Positions 1 through 5,938 of a stretch of 12,322 bases of DNA are shown here, piece after piece. This DNA is from an uncultured Lachnospiraceae bacterium (GTDB lineage: Bacteria > Bacillota > Clostridia > Lachnospirales > Lachnospiraceae): assembly GCA_947631075.1 (NCBI GenBank), contig CANRJU010000058.1, positions 1 through 12,322 on the forward strand, in the 5' to 3' direction. Every line of letters starts with the position of its first letter. Position 1 is the stretch's first letter. The notes below the pieces were generated by a model, which made no database searches, had not been told where the DNA came from, and saw only the letters and a list, made by a program, of their open reading frames with translations. The position numbers and the translations under genes were made by a program.

Positions 1-359
1 CCCATGATGACAAGGGCGCTCATGACGTTGTCCAGAACGCTGTAGTGGCCAATCAGGCTGTAGTCCTGGAACACATAGCCGATTTTGGTGCGGCGGTAGT
101 CCTCCCAGTCCAGGTCGTCGTACTGGAAGGTGGGCTCTCCGTTTATGTACATCTCGCCCTCGTCAAAGGAATCCATGCCGCCGATTATATTTAATAATGT
201 AGATTTGCCGCTTCCGCTCTCGCCGGTGATGGCGACAAATTCTCCCATGCGGAACGACAGGCTCACTTTGCGGAGGGCCTGTGTCACCGCTGTCTCGGAG
301 TAGTAGCTCTTGCTTATATTCTGTAACTCAATCGTAGGTTTTTTTTCTGCTTGTTCCAT
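1..359 (-). CDS. ABC transporter ATP-binding protein (5' part only)
   Basis: This is the N-terminal 119 residues of an ABC ATPase; the rest lies beyond the left edge. Seen: a Walker A motif GESGSGKST at residues 46-54, followed by TLLNIIGGMD, and a Q-loop with YVFQDYSLIGHYSVLDNV around residues 95-112. This pattern is typical of the LolD/MacB/FtsE-like group that energises efflux or lipoprotein and peptide export permeases. The signature motif and Walker B are outside the window. The start ATG (357-359) has GAGGTGA about 10 nt upstream. Only 22 nt separate it from the stop of the aldo/keto reductase gene on the same strand, so the two are probably co-transcribed from the marR side. A permease gene would be expected further along the minus strand. 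The substrate cannot be told from this fragment. Confidence 0.9.
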   Translation of the reverse strand, partial: MEQAEKKPTIELQNISKSYYSETAVTQALRKVSLSFRMGEFVAITGESGSGKSTLLNIIGGMDSFDEGEMYINGEPTFQYDDLDWEDYRRTKIGYVFQDYSLIGHYSVLDNVMSALVIM

Positions 360-381
360 TTTTTTGATTTCACCTCATTTT

Positions 382-1359
382 CTATCCAACATGACGTTCA
401 AAAGGAGTAAAGCCCAGGATCCGGTCAATTTCAGCCAGCGCGTCCGGTGGGATGACAAAGCCGCTGGCCGCCAGATTGCTGTCCAGCTGGGATGGCTTGC
501 TGGCGCCGGTGATGACGCTGCTGATAATGCCCTTTCGGAGAATCCAGGCGAGCGCCAGAATCGGCATGGTGGTCCCCAGCCCCTCCGCGATTTTGCTCAT
601 GGCCTCCACCTTATCCAGATTTTCATCGGTCAGAAGATTGTTCACCTGCTTATCCGCCTGATGGGTCGCGCGGGATCCCTCCGGGTACGGCTGTCCCTTT
701 TTGTATTTGCCCGTCAGAAGTCCCTGCGCCAGCGGCGAGAACGGCGTGATGCCGATGCCGTATTTCTCGCAGATTCCCATGATTTCGTGCTCAATGTAGC
801 GGTCCATCATGTTGTACTGGGGCTGGAGAGAGGTCAGGGGATGGAGATTGTAGCGCTCGATAATGCGCTGCGCCTGCTCCAGTCTCGCGCCTCCCCACTC
901 CTCGCTGACGCCGTAGTACAAAATCTTCCCCTGGTCTACCAGGCTGCTGAGGGCCCGGAGGGTCTCCTCCATGGGAGTGGTGGGGTCGAACCGGTGGCAG
1001 TAGTACAGATCGATATAGTCCAGATCCATATTGGTCAGAGTGCGGTCAATATTTTCAAAAATATGTTTCCTCGAAAGGCCCCACTCCGTGGCCGCCGGGC
1101 CGGTGGGGAAAAATACCTTGCTGGATACCACATAAGAGCTTCGGCGGTACTCCTTTAGCACCCGGCCGAGAAATCTCTCCGCCTCTCCGCCGCTGTAGGC
1201 GTCCGCGCAGTCAAAAAATGTGACGCCCTTCTCATAGGCGAGACGAATGGTCTCCTTGGCGATCTCCGCCTGCTCCGATCCTCCTAAGTCTGTCATCCAG
1301 CTTCCGATGGCGATCTCGCTCACTTTCAGTCCGGAATTTCCTACACTTCGATAATTCAT
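382..1359 (-). CDS. Aldo/keto reductase, potassium-channel beta-subunit-like
   Basis: A 325-residue NADPH-dependent aldo/keto reductase of the TIM-barrel superfamily, complete. Seen: catalytic-tetrad candidates Asp50 (FFDCADAY), Tyr55, Lys81 (SSKVFF) and His122 (YYCHRFDP), plus IDLYY, ILYYGVSEE and the late phosphate-binding region ITGASKPSQLDSN around residues 283-295, all in the family order. The Kv-beta/YghZ-like subgroup usually reduces aldehydes, ketones or methylglyoxal-type compounds; the actual substrate is unknown. It follows marR on the same strand after a 169-nt gap and precedes an ABC ATPase gene by 22 nt. This suggests a MarR-controlled stress or detoxification unit, which is inference. 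The start ATG (1357-1359) is preceded by AAAGGGTGA. The upstream gap contains a hairpin resembling those in the pan operon (see the repeat at 1405-1480). Confidence 0.93.
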   Translation of the reverse strand: MNYRSVGNSGLKVSEIAIGSWMTDLGGSEQAEIAKETIRLAYEKGVTFFDCADAYSGGEAERFLGRVLKEYRRSSYVVSSKVFFPTGPAATEWGLSRKHIFENIDRTLTNMDLDYIDLYYCHRFDPTTPMEETLRALSSLVDQGKILYYGVSEEWGGARLEQAQRIIERYNLHPLTSLQPQYNMMDRYIEHEIMGICEKYGIGITPFSPLAQGLLTGKYKKGQPYPEGSRATHQADKQVNNLLTDENLDKVEAMSKIAEGLGTTMPILALAWILRKGIISSVITGASKPSQLDSNLAASGFVIPPDALAEIDRILGFTPFERHVG

Positions 1360-1404
1360 AGTTATTTCACCCTTTCTTTAATAATTTCAATCATTTTAAT
1401 CCTT

Positions 1405-1480
1405 ATTACATAGCGAACGCGAACTTGTTCGCATTAGCGGCATGTCACAAAAAAATAAGCTATCGAGCTTGCTTTTTAAC
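1405..1480 (-). repeat. Partial, degenerate copy of the pan-operon hairpin element
   Basis: Read on the minus strand, this part of the marR-reductase gap carries AAGCTCGATAGCTT followed by ATTTTT (plus-strand 1451-1470). That is a 20-nt exact match to the middle of hairpin 1 of the panB-panC element (4940-4959). It is followed by a second short hairpin, GCGAA-CAAG-TTCGC. As in the pan operon, the element lies just upstream of, and in the same sense as, the next gene (the reductase). The outer GTGTG/CACAC arms are degenerate and no Shine-Dalgarno hairpin is present. The U-rich 3' side could make it a weak terminator or attenuator between marR and the reductase gene. Confidence 0.55.
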
Positions 1481-1528
1481 CTAAGTATTCTCTCTGCTCC
1501 GATTCCTATATGATAAAAACGGCACTTT

Positions 1529-1954
1529 TTAATAGGAAAGAAGATTGTCACCGACCCGCTCCAAGAGCTGAAAGAGCGTCTCCCGATCGGCCGGGTCAAA
1601 ATCCCGGAAGCAGATTTCTTCCAGTCGGTCAATCTCCACGGCCACAATGTCCGCCAGCCGCTTTCCCTCGTCCGTGAGATAAATGCAGTAGGCGCGCTTG
1701 CCGCCGGACACCAGGCGCTTTTCCTTGCGAATCAGCCCTTTCTGCTCCATGCCTTTGAGAAGGGACGTCATGGACGGCGGGGCGATCTTGCACTTGGCGG
1801 CCAGGTCCTTTTGCATGTAGCCCTCCTGAATCCGCAGATTCCAGAGAATCTTGGGCTGGCCGGGGGACAGATCCAAAGTCTGAAAGAGCTCCCGGCTTCG
1901 CTGTGCGTGGGCAGCGGAAACATTTAACAATATCTGAAAAAATTTTAGGGACAT
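1529..1954 (-). CDS. MarR family transcriptional regulator
   Basis: A 141-residue winged-helix regulator of the MarR family, complete and of usual length. Seen: helix-turn-helix at about residues 46-76 (MQKDLAAKCKIAPPSMTSLL, then GLIRKEKR), a wing with LVSGGKRAYCIYLTDEGKRL at 81-100 where many members carry DxR, and a C-terminal dimerisation helix. MarR proteins are dimeric repressors that usually bind palindromes in their own promoters and respond to small phenolic or oxidising compounds. The start ATG (1952-1954) has a strong AAGGAGG 5 nt upstream. It is first in a minus-strand series with the reductase and the ABC ATPase, the probable regulatory targets. A TATAAT -10 lies at 1972-1977, with a CATGCA/TGCATG inverted repeat behind it. 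Confidence 0.93.
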   Translation of the reverse strand: MSLKFFQILLNVSAAHAQRSRELFQTLDLSPGQPKILWNLRIQEGYMQKDLAAKCKIAPPSMTSLLKGMEQKGLIRKEKRLVSGGKRAYCIYLTDEGKRLADIVAVEIDRLEEICFRDFDPADRETLFQLLERVGDNLLSY

Positions 1955-2375
1955 AACAACCTCCTTATCGTATTATAACACAAACATGCATCATATTTGT
2001 ATCATTTGCATGATTTTTTCATAAAAATCAAAAGTTTTTTTGTAAATTCAGACTCTAATTCATATTGTAACGTCAGGAGAGTGTGTTGTCAAGATTACTT
2101 ATTCAAAAAATTCATAATTATGAACGGAGAATAAAGAAAAAACATACCAAAATGTAAGGAGAAACGGAACAATGGCGGGTTTAGCGCCCGTCCAGGATTT
2201 TATATACTGTTTATGTCGTGGATGATGTTGTGGCCGGCATGGCAGCGGGACGGCAGTATGTTTGCCTGCATTATGACTGGCATTGCTGGCAGTGTGTCAG
2301 CTTACATTGAGGCTGGCATTGTGGGCGGCAAGGAAGATGTACTTGTGGATACTGGAGAGGAGAGGCTGATTTACC
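1955..2375. other. Intergenic region between divergent genes
   Basis: 421 bases separate marR (minus) from the next plus-strand gene. The left half is AT-rich and holds the marR promoter, the CATGCA/TGCATG repeat and a perfect 14-bp palindrome TTCATAATTATGAA at 2111-2124. The right half becomes GC-rich and contains a short open frame of 17 codons (ATG at 2172, AAGGAG upstream) and two CTGGCATTG direct repeats (2277-2285 and 2322-2330). No convincing gene or consensus plus-strand promoter was found. Confidence 0.6.
1972..2012 (-). promoter_or_regulatory. marR promoter -10 and candidate MarR operator
   Basis: On the minus strand a perfect TATAAT (plus-strand ATTATA at 1972-1977) lies 17 nt before the marR start codon. 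No good -35 is visible at 17 nt. Just upstream is the inverted repeat CATGCA (1985-1990) / TGCATG (2007-2012), with half-site centres 22 bp apart, about two helical turns. A dimeric autorepressor could bind there. The assignment is by position only. Confidence 0.5.
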
Positions 2376-3122
2376 ATGGAAAAAGAGATAGCGCGCCTGC
2401 TGGCGAACGCGGTCAGTGAAAATGTGGCGGGAGTGATTCAGATCGGGGAGCGCGGCGGAGCCTGCGCGGAATGGGAGATTCTGATTGAGGGAGACACGCC
2501 CGCGGAGTATCACGGGAAATCCGAGGAGCGGGAATTTTCGGGCGGAAAGATTCTGCTTCTTTACATAGGTCGGGAGTATTTTGTGAAGAACATTCAGTCG
2601 CCCAGACAGGTGGATCACTGGCGGTACGCGGGAGCCCGGGTTCTGTTCGATAAAAGCGGCTGGGTGTGTCGTTGCATGAATCAGGCGGGGAAACGGATGT
2701 TTTATCCGGGCGAGAGGAGGCGCGCCCTGCTCATAAAGCTCTACGATTTCCGGGTGCTTGTAAAAAGAGTGGAGCGACTCCTGGAAAATGACGGAAATCC
2801 GTTGGATTTGCACAGCGCGGCGGGGCGTATTTTCGACACGGTGGTGGGGATAGCGTGCGTTCTGCAGGAGCAGTGGGAGCCCATGCCGGACCGGGTGCTT
2901 GAGGAGGCGCTGGAGGGAATCGGGATGGGCGACGCGCAGGACGCGGCGCTGCTGGAGCTGCTGCGCGATCCGTCGGCGAAGGCGGTCAGGAGAGTGGTGG
3001 AAATCGTGGAGAGAATGTACGCCGAGTACGGTTTTTCGGGACTTTTGGGCCAAAATCTGTGGGAGGAATATGTCCTGCCGGAGTATCGGGAAGATGTTTT
3101 TAGATTCTCATGTCTGGGATAA
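2376..3122 (+). CDS. Uncharacterised protein, possible degenerate nucleotidyltransferase fold
   Basis: A 248-residue soluble protein that I do not recognise by name. The start ATG has GGAGAGGAGAGG about 9 nt upstream, and an in-frame TGA at 2367-2369 rules out a longer form. Layout: a mixed alpha/beta N-terminal part to about residue 110, with GVIQIGERGGACAEWEILIEG and later YAGARVLFDKSGWVCRC, then a mainly helical C-terminal half. That order, and the VLFDKSG stretch, recall bacterial nucleotidyltransferase-like proteins. The expected GS...SDxD metal-binding motif is not visible, so if the relation is real this copy is probably inactive. That is a weak inference. No signal peptide or membrane segment is seen. 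It has no operon partner: marR is divergent and the XRE regulator follows after about 215 nt. Confidence 0.7.
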   Translation: MEKEIARLLANAVSENVAGVIQIGERGGACAEWEILIEGDTPAEYHGKSEEREFSGGKILLLYIGREYFVKNIQSPRQVDHWRYAGARVLFDKSGWVCRCMNQAGKRMFYPGERRRALLIKLYDFRVLVKRVERLLENDGNPLDLHSAAGRIFDTVVGIACVLQEQWEPMPDRVLEEALEGIGMGDAQDAALLELLRDPSAKAVRRVVEIVERMYAEYGFSGLLGQNLWEEYVLPEYREDVFRFSCLG

Positions 3123-3225
3123 AGTAAGGCGCTGAAATGGGTTTTTTCTTTAAATATGTTTTTGAACTGCCTTAAAAGATTTTAGAAACCCAAACAAAAA
3201 ATTTCTGTATTATTTACACTTAGTT

Positions 3226-3257
3226 TATAACGCTTTGTCAAATTTAATTTTGACAAA
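3226..3257 (+). promoter_or_regulatory. Promoter region with palindromic operator for the XRE regulator
   Basis: A 9-bp perfect inverted repeat TTTGTCAAA (3234-3242) / TTTGACAAA (3249-3257) with a 6-nt spacer lies about 80 bp upstream of the regulator gene. Its right arm contains a consensus -35 TTGACA (3250-3255), although only a weak -10 (CATAGA, 3274-3279, 18-nt spacer) follows. A TATAAC at 3226-3231 just upstream could alternatively be a -10. In either case the palindrome would overlap polymerase or the start site, as expected of an autoregulatory operator. Confidence 0.5.
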
Positions 3258-3337
3258 AGGGCATTATTGTTAGCATAGAAAATGTTGAAAAAGAACAACT
3301 GTTCGTGTCTGTTTTGCACGGGGGAGGTGGAGCACGC

Positions 3338-3661
3338 GTGACTTATACAGAGGATACGGATGTACACAGGAGAATCCGAAAACTGAGAGATGACAGAGGA
3401 TATACGAGGGAACAGCTCGCGGAGCTGGCCGGAATATCCGCCAAGTTCCTGTATGAAATTGAAGTAAAACATAAGGGATTCTCAGCCCGGACCCTGAAAA
3501 ACCTTGCCGATGCCCTGGAAGTCAGCACAGACTTCATCCTGACGGGAGCGGAGAGAGAATACAGCGTCGTGGCGTCCATTGAACGGATTGAGCCGCGCAC
3601 GCTTGAAAAGGTGGATCAGTTGATCCGAATTGCCCATGAACTCTGCCGACAGACATTATAA
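3338..3661 (+). CDS. XRE/Cro-C1 family helix-turn-helix regulator
   Basis: A small DNA-binding protein of about 107 residues. Seen: a helix-turn-helix of the XRE class, IRKLRDDRGYTREQLAELAG followed by ISAKFLYEIEVKHKGFSARTLKNLADALEVSTDFIL, spanning roughly residues 12-68, then a C-terminal helix with EPRTLEKVDQLIRIAHEL. I chose the GTG at 3338 because GGAGGTGG ends 7 nt before it. The in-frame ATG at 3305 has no ribosome binding site and would add a low-complexity VLHGGGGAR stretch. The gene stands alone. Its upstream palindrome suggests autoregulation. The next gene on the plus strand is panB, more than 400 nt away, so a role in the pan operon is not indicated. Confidence 0.87.
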   Translation: MTYTEDTDVHRRIRKLRDDRGYTREQLAELAGISAKFLYEIEVKHKGFSARTLKNLADALEVSTDFILTGAEREYSVVASIERIEPRTLEKVDQLIRIAHELCRQTL

Positions 3662-3667
3662 CATTAT

Positions 3668-3686
3668 AAATTACAAAATAATTTTT
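3668..3686 (+). terminator. Weak AT-only hairpin after the XRE gene
   Basis: AAATTA / TAATTT with a 5-nt loop, followed by more T residues, starts 7 nt after the stop codon. The stem has only A-T pairs, so any terminator function would be poor. Confidence 0.25.
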
Positions 3687-3698
3687 CCAAATATAAAA

Positions 3699-3769
3699 AG
3701 CAGATAACGGGAGTCGAACCCGCCTTTCCAGCTTGGGAAGCTAGCGTTCTACCGATGAACCATATCTGC
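3699..3769 (-). tRNA. tRNA-Gly (anticodon CCC)
   Basis: Read on the minus strand the cloverleaf is complete. The acceptor stem is GCAGATA/TATCTGC, and the D arm contains GTTCATCGGTAGAAC. The anticodon stem CTAGC/GCTGG encloses the loop TTCCCAA with anticodon CCC, so it reads GGG. The T arm has the loop TTCGACT between GCGGG and CCCGT. The discriminator is T, as usual for bacterial tRNA-Gly. The 3' CCA is not encoded, so it would be added after transcription. The gene is isolated, and a near-consensus promoter precedes it. Confidence 0.96.
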
Positions 3770-3779
3770 GTACTCGATA

Positions 3780-3808
3780 AGTATATCACACTTCTTTATA
3801 AAAAGCAA
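3780..3808 (-). promoter_or_regulatory. tRNA-Gly promoter
   Basis: On the minus strand, TTGCTT (plus 3803-3808), a 17-nt spacer and TATACT (plus 3780-3785) form a good sigma-A promoter. Transcription would start just before the tRNA 5' end at 3769. Its -35 lies 2 bp from the -35 of a plus-strand promoter at 3811. Confidence 0.8.
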
Positions 3809-3810
3809 GG

Positions 3811-3839
3811 TTGCAAAAAATAAAAACCTGTGCTATTCT
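3811..3839 (+). promoter_or_regulatory. Candidate promoter of the pan operon
   Basis: TTGCAA (3811-3816), a 17-nt spacer and TATTCT (3834-3839), with TG one base before the -10 (extended -10 form). The predicted start near 3846 is about 10 nt before the first strand of the leader structure and about 240 nt before panB. It is back to back with the tRNA promoter; the two -35 boxes form the palindrome GCAA-GG-TTGC. Confidence 0.6.
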
Positions 3840-3856
3840 GGTCATTGAGCGGTATT

Positions 3857-3975
3857 CATAGGAAACTGCATCATACAAAATTTATTTTATCCATAATTTT
3901 TCTGCAGGGATGGAGACACCATCCTTCCTATGTATGTTTTGGGCACATGCTCAAAATGTGCATTTGTATGTTTTT
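3857..3975 (+). promoter_or_regulatory. Structured panB leader: three-way junction plus terminator-like hairpin
   Basis: P1 is CATAGGAA (3857-3864) with TTCCTATG (3925-3932). P2 is CTGCA (3866-3870) with TGCAG (3903-3907), extended by AAAATT/AATTTT (3877-3882/3895-3900). P3 is GGATGG (3908-3913) with CCATCC (3919-3924). Only A3865 is unpaired at the junction. Immediately downstream, 3930-3944 and 3949-3963 can form a 15-bp hairpin including G-U pairs, followed by a T-rich run ending TTTTT at 3971-3975. It shares 3930-3932 with P1, so the two compete. GCACAT (3943-3948) can also pair with ATGTGC at 3956-3961 or 3984-3989, giving an antiterminator option. This is riboswitch-like architecture; I recognise no known class and the ligand is unknown. 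Confidence 0.55.
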
Positions 3976-4050
3976 GACATGCAATGTGCGCGCTCGCTGA
4001 CTTAATCCATATTTTTTGACAAGTATAAACATATCAATCATGAATCAGGA

Positions 4051-4078
4051 AGCGGCTGCTGTCCGCTCCGGAATGGAG
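4051..4078 (+). promoter_or_regulatory. Shine-Dalgarno hairpin of panB
   Basis: CTCC (4066-4069) faces GGAG (4075-4078), the panB Shine-Dalgarno, across a short loop centred on GAA. The closing pair would be G4070-T4074. An upstream AGCGG (4051-4055) can instead pair with CCGCT (4063-4067), which removes part of the masking strand. The motif GCTCCGGAATGGAGGA closely matches the ends of the two 179-nt elements before panC and panD. Confidence 0.5.
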
Positions 4079-4085
4079 GATGAAT

Positions 4086-4913
4086 ATGAAAAATACAGTC
4101 GTCACATTTCGCCAGATGAAGGAGAAGGGCGAGAAGATTTCCATGCTGACCGCCTACGATTATTCCACGGCGAAGCTGATGGACGAGGCGGGGGTCAACA
4201 GTATTCTTGTGGGCGATTCCCTGGGGAATGTGATCCTCGGCTATGAGGACACGATTTCGGTCACGATGGAGGACATGATCCACCACGGCGCGGCGGTCGC
4301 GAGGGGGGCGAAGAACGCCCTGGTCATTATCGACATGCCGTTTATGTCCTACCAGACTTCGGTCTATGACGCGGTGGTCAACGCGGGGCGGCTGATGAAG
4401 GAGGGCCGCGCCGGCGCGGTGAAGCTGGAGGGAGGAGCGGAAGTGGTTCCTCAGATCCGCGCGATTACGGCGGCGGGTATTCCGGTGTGCGCCCATCTGG
4501 GGCTGACGCCGCAGTCGATTAACGCGTTTGGCGGCTTTAAGGTACAGGGCAAGACAGAAGCTGCGGCGAAGAAACTTCTGGCGGACGCCGAGGCTGTGCA
4601 GGAGGCGGGCGCTTTCGCGGTCGTGCTGGAGGGGATTCCGAGAAAGCTCGCGGACCTCATTACCGAGAAGCTTGTGATACCGACGATCGGCATCGGCGCC
4701 GGGAATGGCTGCGACGGACAGGTGCTCGTGTACCAGGATATGCTGGGGATGTTCTCGGATTTTACGCCGAAGTTCGTGAAGTGCTACGCCAAGCTCGGCG
4801 AGGTGATGAAGGACGCTTTCGCGAGGTATCGCGAGGAGATTCAGAGCGGCGCGTTCCCGGCGGAGGAGCACGAGTATAAGATGGACGATGATATTATAGA
4901 GAAGTTGTATTGA
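4086..4913 (+). CDS. panB: 3-methyl-2-oxobutanoate hydroxymethyltransferase
   Basis: PanB transfers the one-carbon unit of methylenetetrahydrofolate to 2-oxoisovalerate, giving ketopantoate, the first committed step of pantothenate synthesis in the cytosol. The protein is about 275 residues, normal for the family, and complete. Seen: MLTAYDYSTAKLMDEAGVNSILVGDSLGNVILGY near the N-terminus with the metal-binding Asp of VGDSLG, then IDMPFMSY, the AVKLEGG segment, GIPVCAHLGLTPQS, VVLEGIP with the catalytic Glu, and PTIGIGAGNGCDGQVLVYQDMLGM. I chose the ATG at 4086 because GGAGG (4075-4079) is 6 nt away. The in-frame ATG at 4080 abuts it. First gene of panB-panC-panD-coaBC. Regulation is probably through the structured leader and the hairpin over its Shine-Dalgarno. 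Confidence 0.96.
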   Translation: MKNTVVTFRQMKEKGEKISMLTAYDYSTAKLMDEAGVNSILVGDSLGNVILGYEDTISVTMEDMIHHGAAVARGAKNALVIIDMPFMSYQTSVYDAVVNAGRLMKEGRAGAVKLEGGAEVVPQIRAITAAGIPVCAHLGLTPQSINAFGGFKVQGKTEAAAKKLLADAEAVQEAGAFAVVLEGIPRKLADLITEKLVIPTIGIGAGNGCDGQVLVYQDMLGMFSDFTPKFVKCYAKLGEVMKDAFARYREEIQSGAFPAEEHEYKMDDDIIEKLY

Positions 4914-5092
4914 TAAGAAATGGAGACAGTGTGAAAAATAAGCTCGATAGCTTATTTTTCACACGACTAATTGTGAGAAGAACTTTCAGTTCTTTGGAGC
5001 GTTCACAATTAGTTTTTGATGGCAGACGAGAAATCGTATTTACGAATTTCTCGTCGCCGTCGTCGCGCAAACGCTCCGGAACGGAGAATATT
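4914..5092 (+). repeat. Structured intercistronic element A (panB-panC gap)
   Basis: This fills the whole 179-nt gap. Hairpin 1: 4929-4944 with 4949-4964, a perfect 16-bp stem and CGAT loop, with A5/T5 tracts like a bidirectional terminator. Hairpin 2: CTAATTGTGAG (4967-4977) with 5002-5012, carrying an inner hairpin AAGAACT-TTC-AGTTCTT (4978-4994) and a 7-nt bulge TGGAGCG (4995-5001). Hairpin 3: GATGGC (5018-5023), bulged A5024, GACGAGAAAT and CGTA paired with TACG (5041-5044), bulged A5045, ATTTCTCGTC and GCCGTC. Hairpin 4: CTCCG (5074-5078)-GAA-CGGAG (5082-5086), which buries the panC Shine-Dalgarno. The bulge TGGAGCG can pair with CGCTCCG (5072-5078). Same plan as element B with different stem sequences. 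Confidence 0.8.
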
Positions 5093-5938
5093 ATGAAAAT
5101 CGTATCGACGGTAGATGAAGTGAGAAATGAAGTGAAAAAATGGCGGTCGGAGGGACTCTCCGTGGGGCTGGTGCCCACGATGGGGTATCTCCACGAGGGG
5201 CACAAGAGCCTGATTGACCGGGCGGTGGCGGAGAATGACCGGGTGGTGGTCAGCGTATTTGTCAATCCCATCCAGTTCGGTCCTACCGAGGATCTGGCGA
5301 CGTATCCCAGGGATCTGGAGCGCGACGCGGCGCTCTGCGAACAGGCCGGGGCGGCGCTTATTTTCCACCCGGAAAAAGAGGACATGTATTTTGACGATTT
5401 CTGTACCTATATAGATATGGAGAATCTCACGAAGGGGCTGTGCGGAAAGACGAGGCCGACGCATTTCCGCGGCGTCTGCACGGTCGTGGGGAAGCTGTTC
5501 AACATCGTGCACCCGGACAAGGCGTATTTCGGGCAGAAGGACGCCCAGCAGTTGGCGGTAGTGCGCCGCATGGTGCGGGATCTGAATTTTGACCTGGAGA
5601 TTGTGGGCTGCCCGATTGTGAGGGAGGAGGACGGCCTGGCAAAGAGCTCCCGCAACACCTACCTCTCGCCGGAGGAGCGCAAGGCGGCCGTGATTTTGCA
5701 CAAGGGGCTGACAAAGGGCGAGGAGCTGGTGCGCGCCGGGGAGAAAAGCGCGGCAAAGGTGGCGGATGCCATCCGGGAGGTAATCGAGACGGAGCCGTTG
5801 GCGCGGATTGATTATGTGGAGCTGGTGGATTTTGATACCATTTCGCCCATCGACACCATCACGGGCTCCGTGCTGGCAGCCGTGGCGGTTTATATAGGAA
5901 AGACAAGACTTATCGATAATTTTATTGTGACATTGTAA
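5093..5938 (+). CDS. panC: Pantothenate synthetase (pantoate--beta-alanine ligase)
   Basis: PanC joins pantoate and beta-alanine through a pantoyl-adenylate intermediate to make pantothenate, consuming ATP. It is 281 residues from the ATG at 5093, the usual family length. Seen: the nucleotide-binding HIGH-type motif in PTMGYLHEGHKSLI at about residues 29-42, VVSVFVNPIQFGPTED, the pantoate-site region around CGKTRPTHFRGVCTVV, YFGQKDAQQL, and the KMSKS-like KSSRNTYLS. The open frame continues upstream without a stop to a TTG at 4910, but that stretch is the hairpin element. GGAG (5083-5086) lies 6 nt before the ATG at 5093, and homology begins there. The Shine-Dalgarno is inside a hairpin, so translation may be conditional or coupled to upstream events. 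Confidence 0.97.
   Translation: MKIVSTVDEVRNEVKKWRSEGLSVGLVPTMGYLHEGHKSLIDRAVAENDRVVVSVFVNPIQFGPTEDLATYPRDLERDAALCEQAGAALIFHPEKEDMYFDDFCTYIDMENLTKGLCGKTRPTHFRGVCTVVGKLFNIVHPDKAYFGQKDAQQLAVVRRMVRDLNFDLEIVGCPIVREEDGLAKSSRNTYLSPEERKAAVILHKGLTKGEELVRAGEKSAAKVADAIREVIETEPLARIDYVELVDFDTISPIDTITGSVLAAVAVYIGKTRLIDNFIVTL

Noticed and set aside
2172..2225. A 17-codon upstream ORF (ATG 2172, AAGGAG upstream) before the uncharacterised gene
   Set aside because: Its peptide has no recognisable feature and it ends about 150 nt before the gene; a chance ORF is as likely.
3857..4085. Assignment of the panB leader to the described pan RNA motif or to a T-box
   Set aside because: I see no T-box sequence and no hairpin with two conserved bulged A residues in this leader. 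Without a covariance search I will not name a class.
4910..5092. A 61-residue N-terminal extension of PanC
   Set aside because: The open frame exists, but it consists of the hairpin element. PanC homology and a well-spaced GGAG begin at the ATG at 5093, and the resulting 281 residues is the normal family length.
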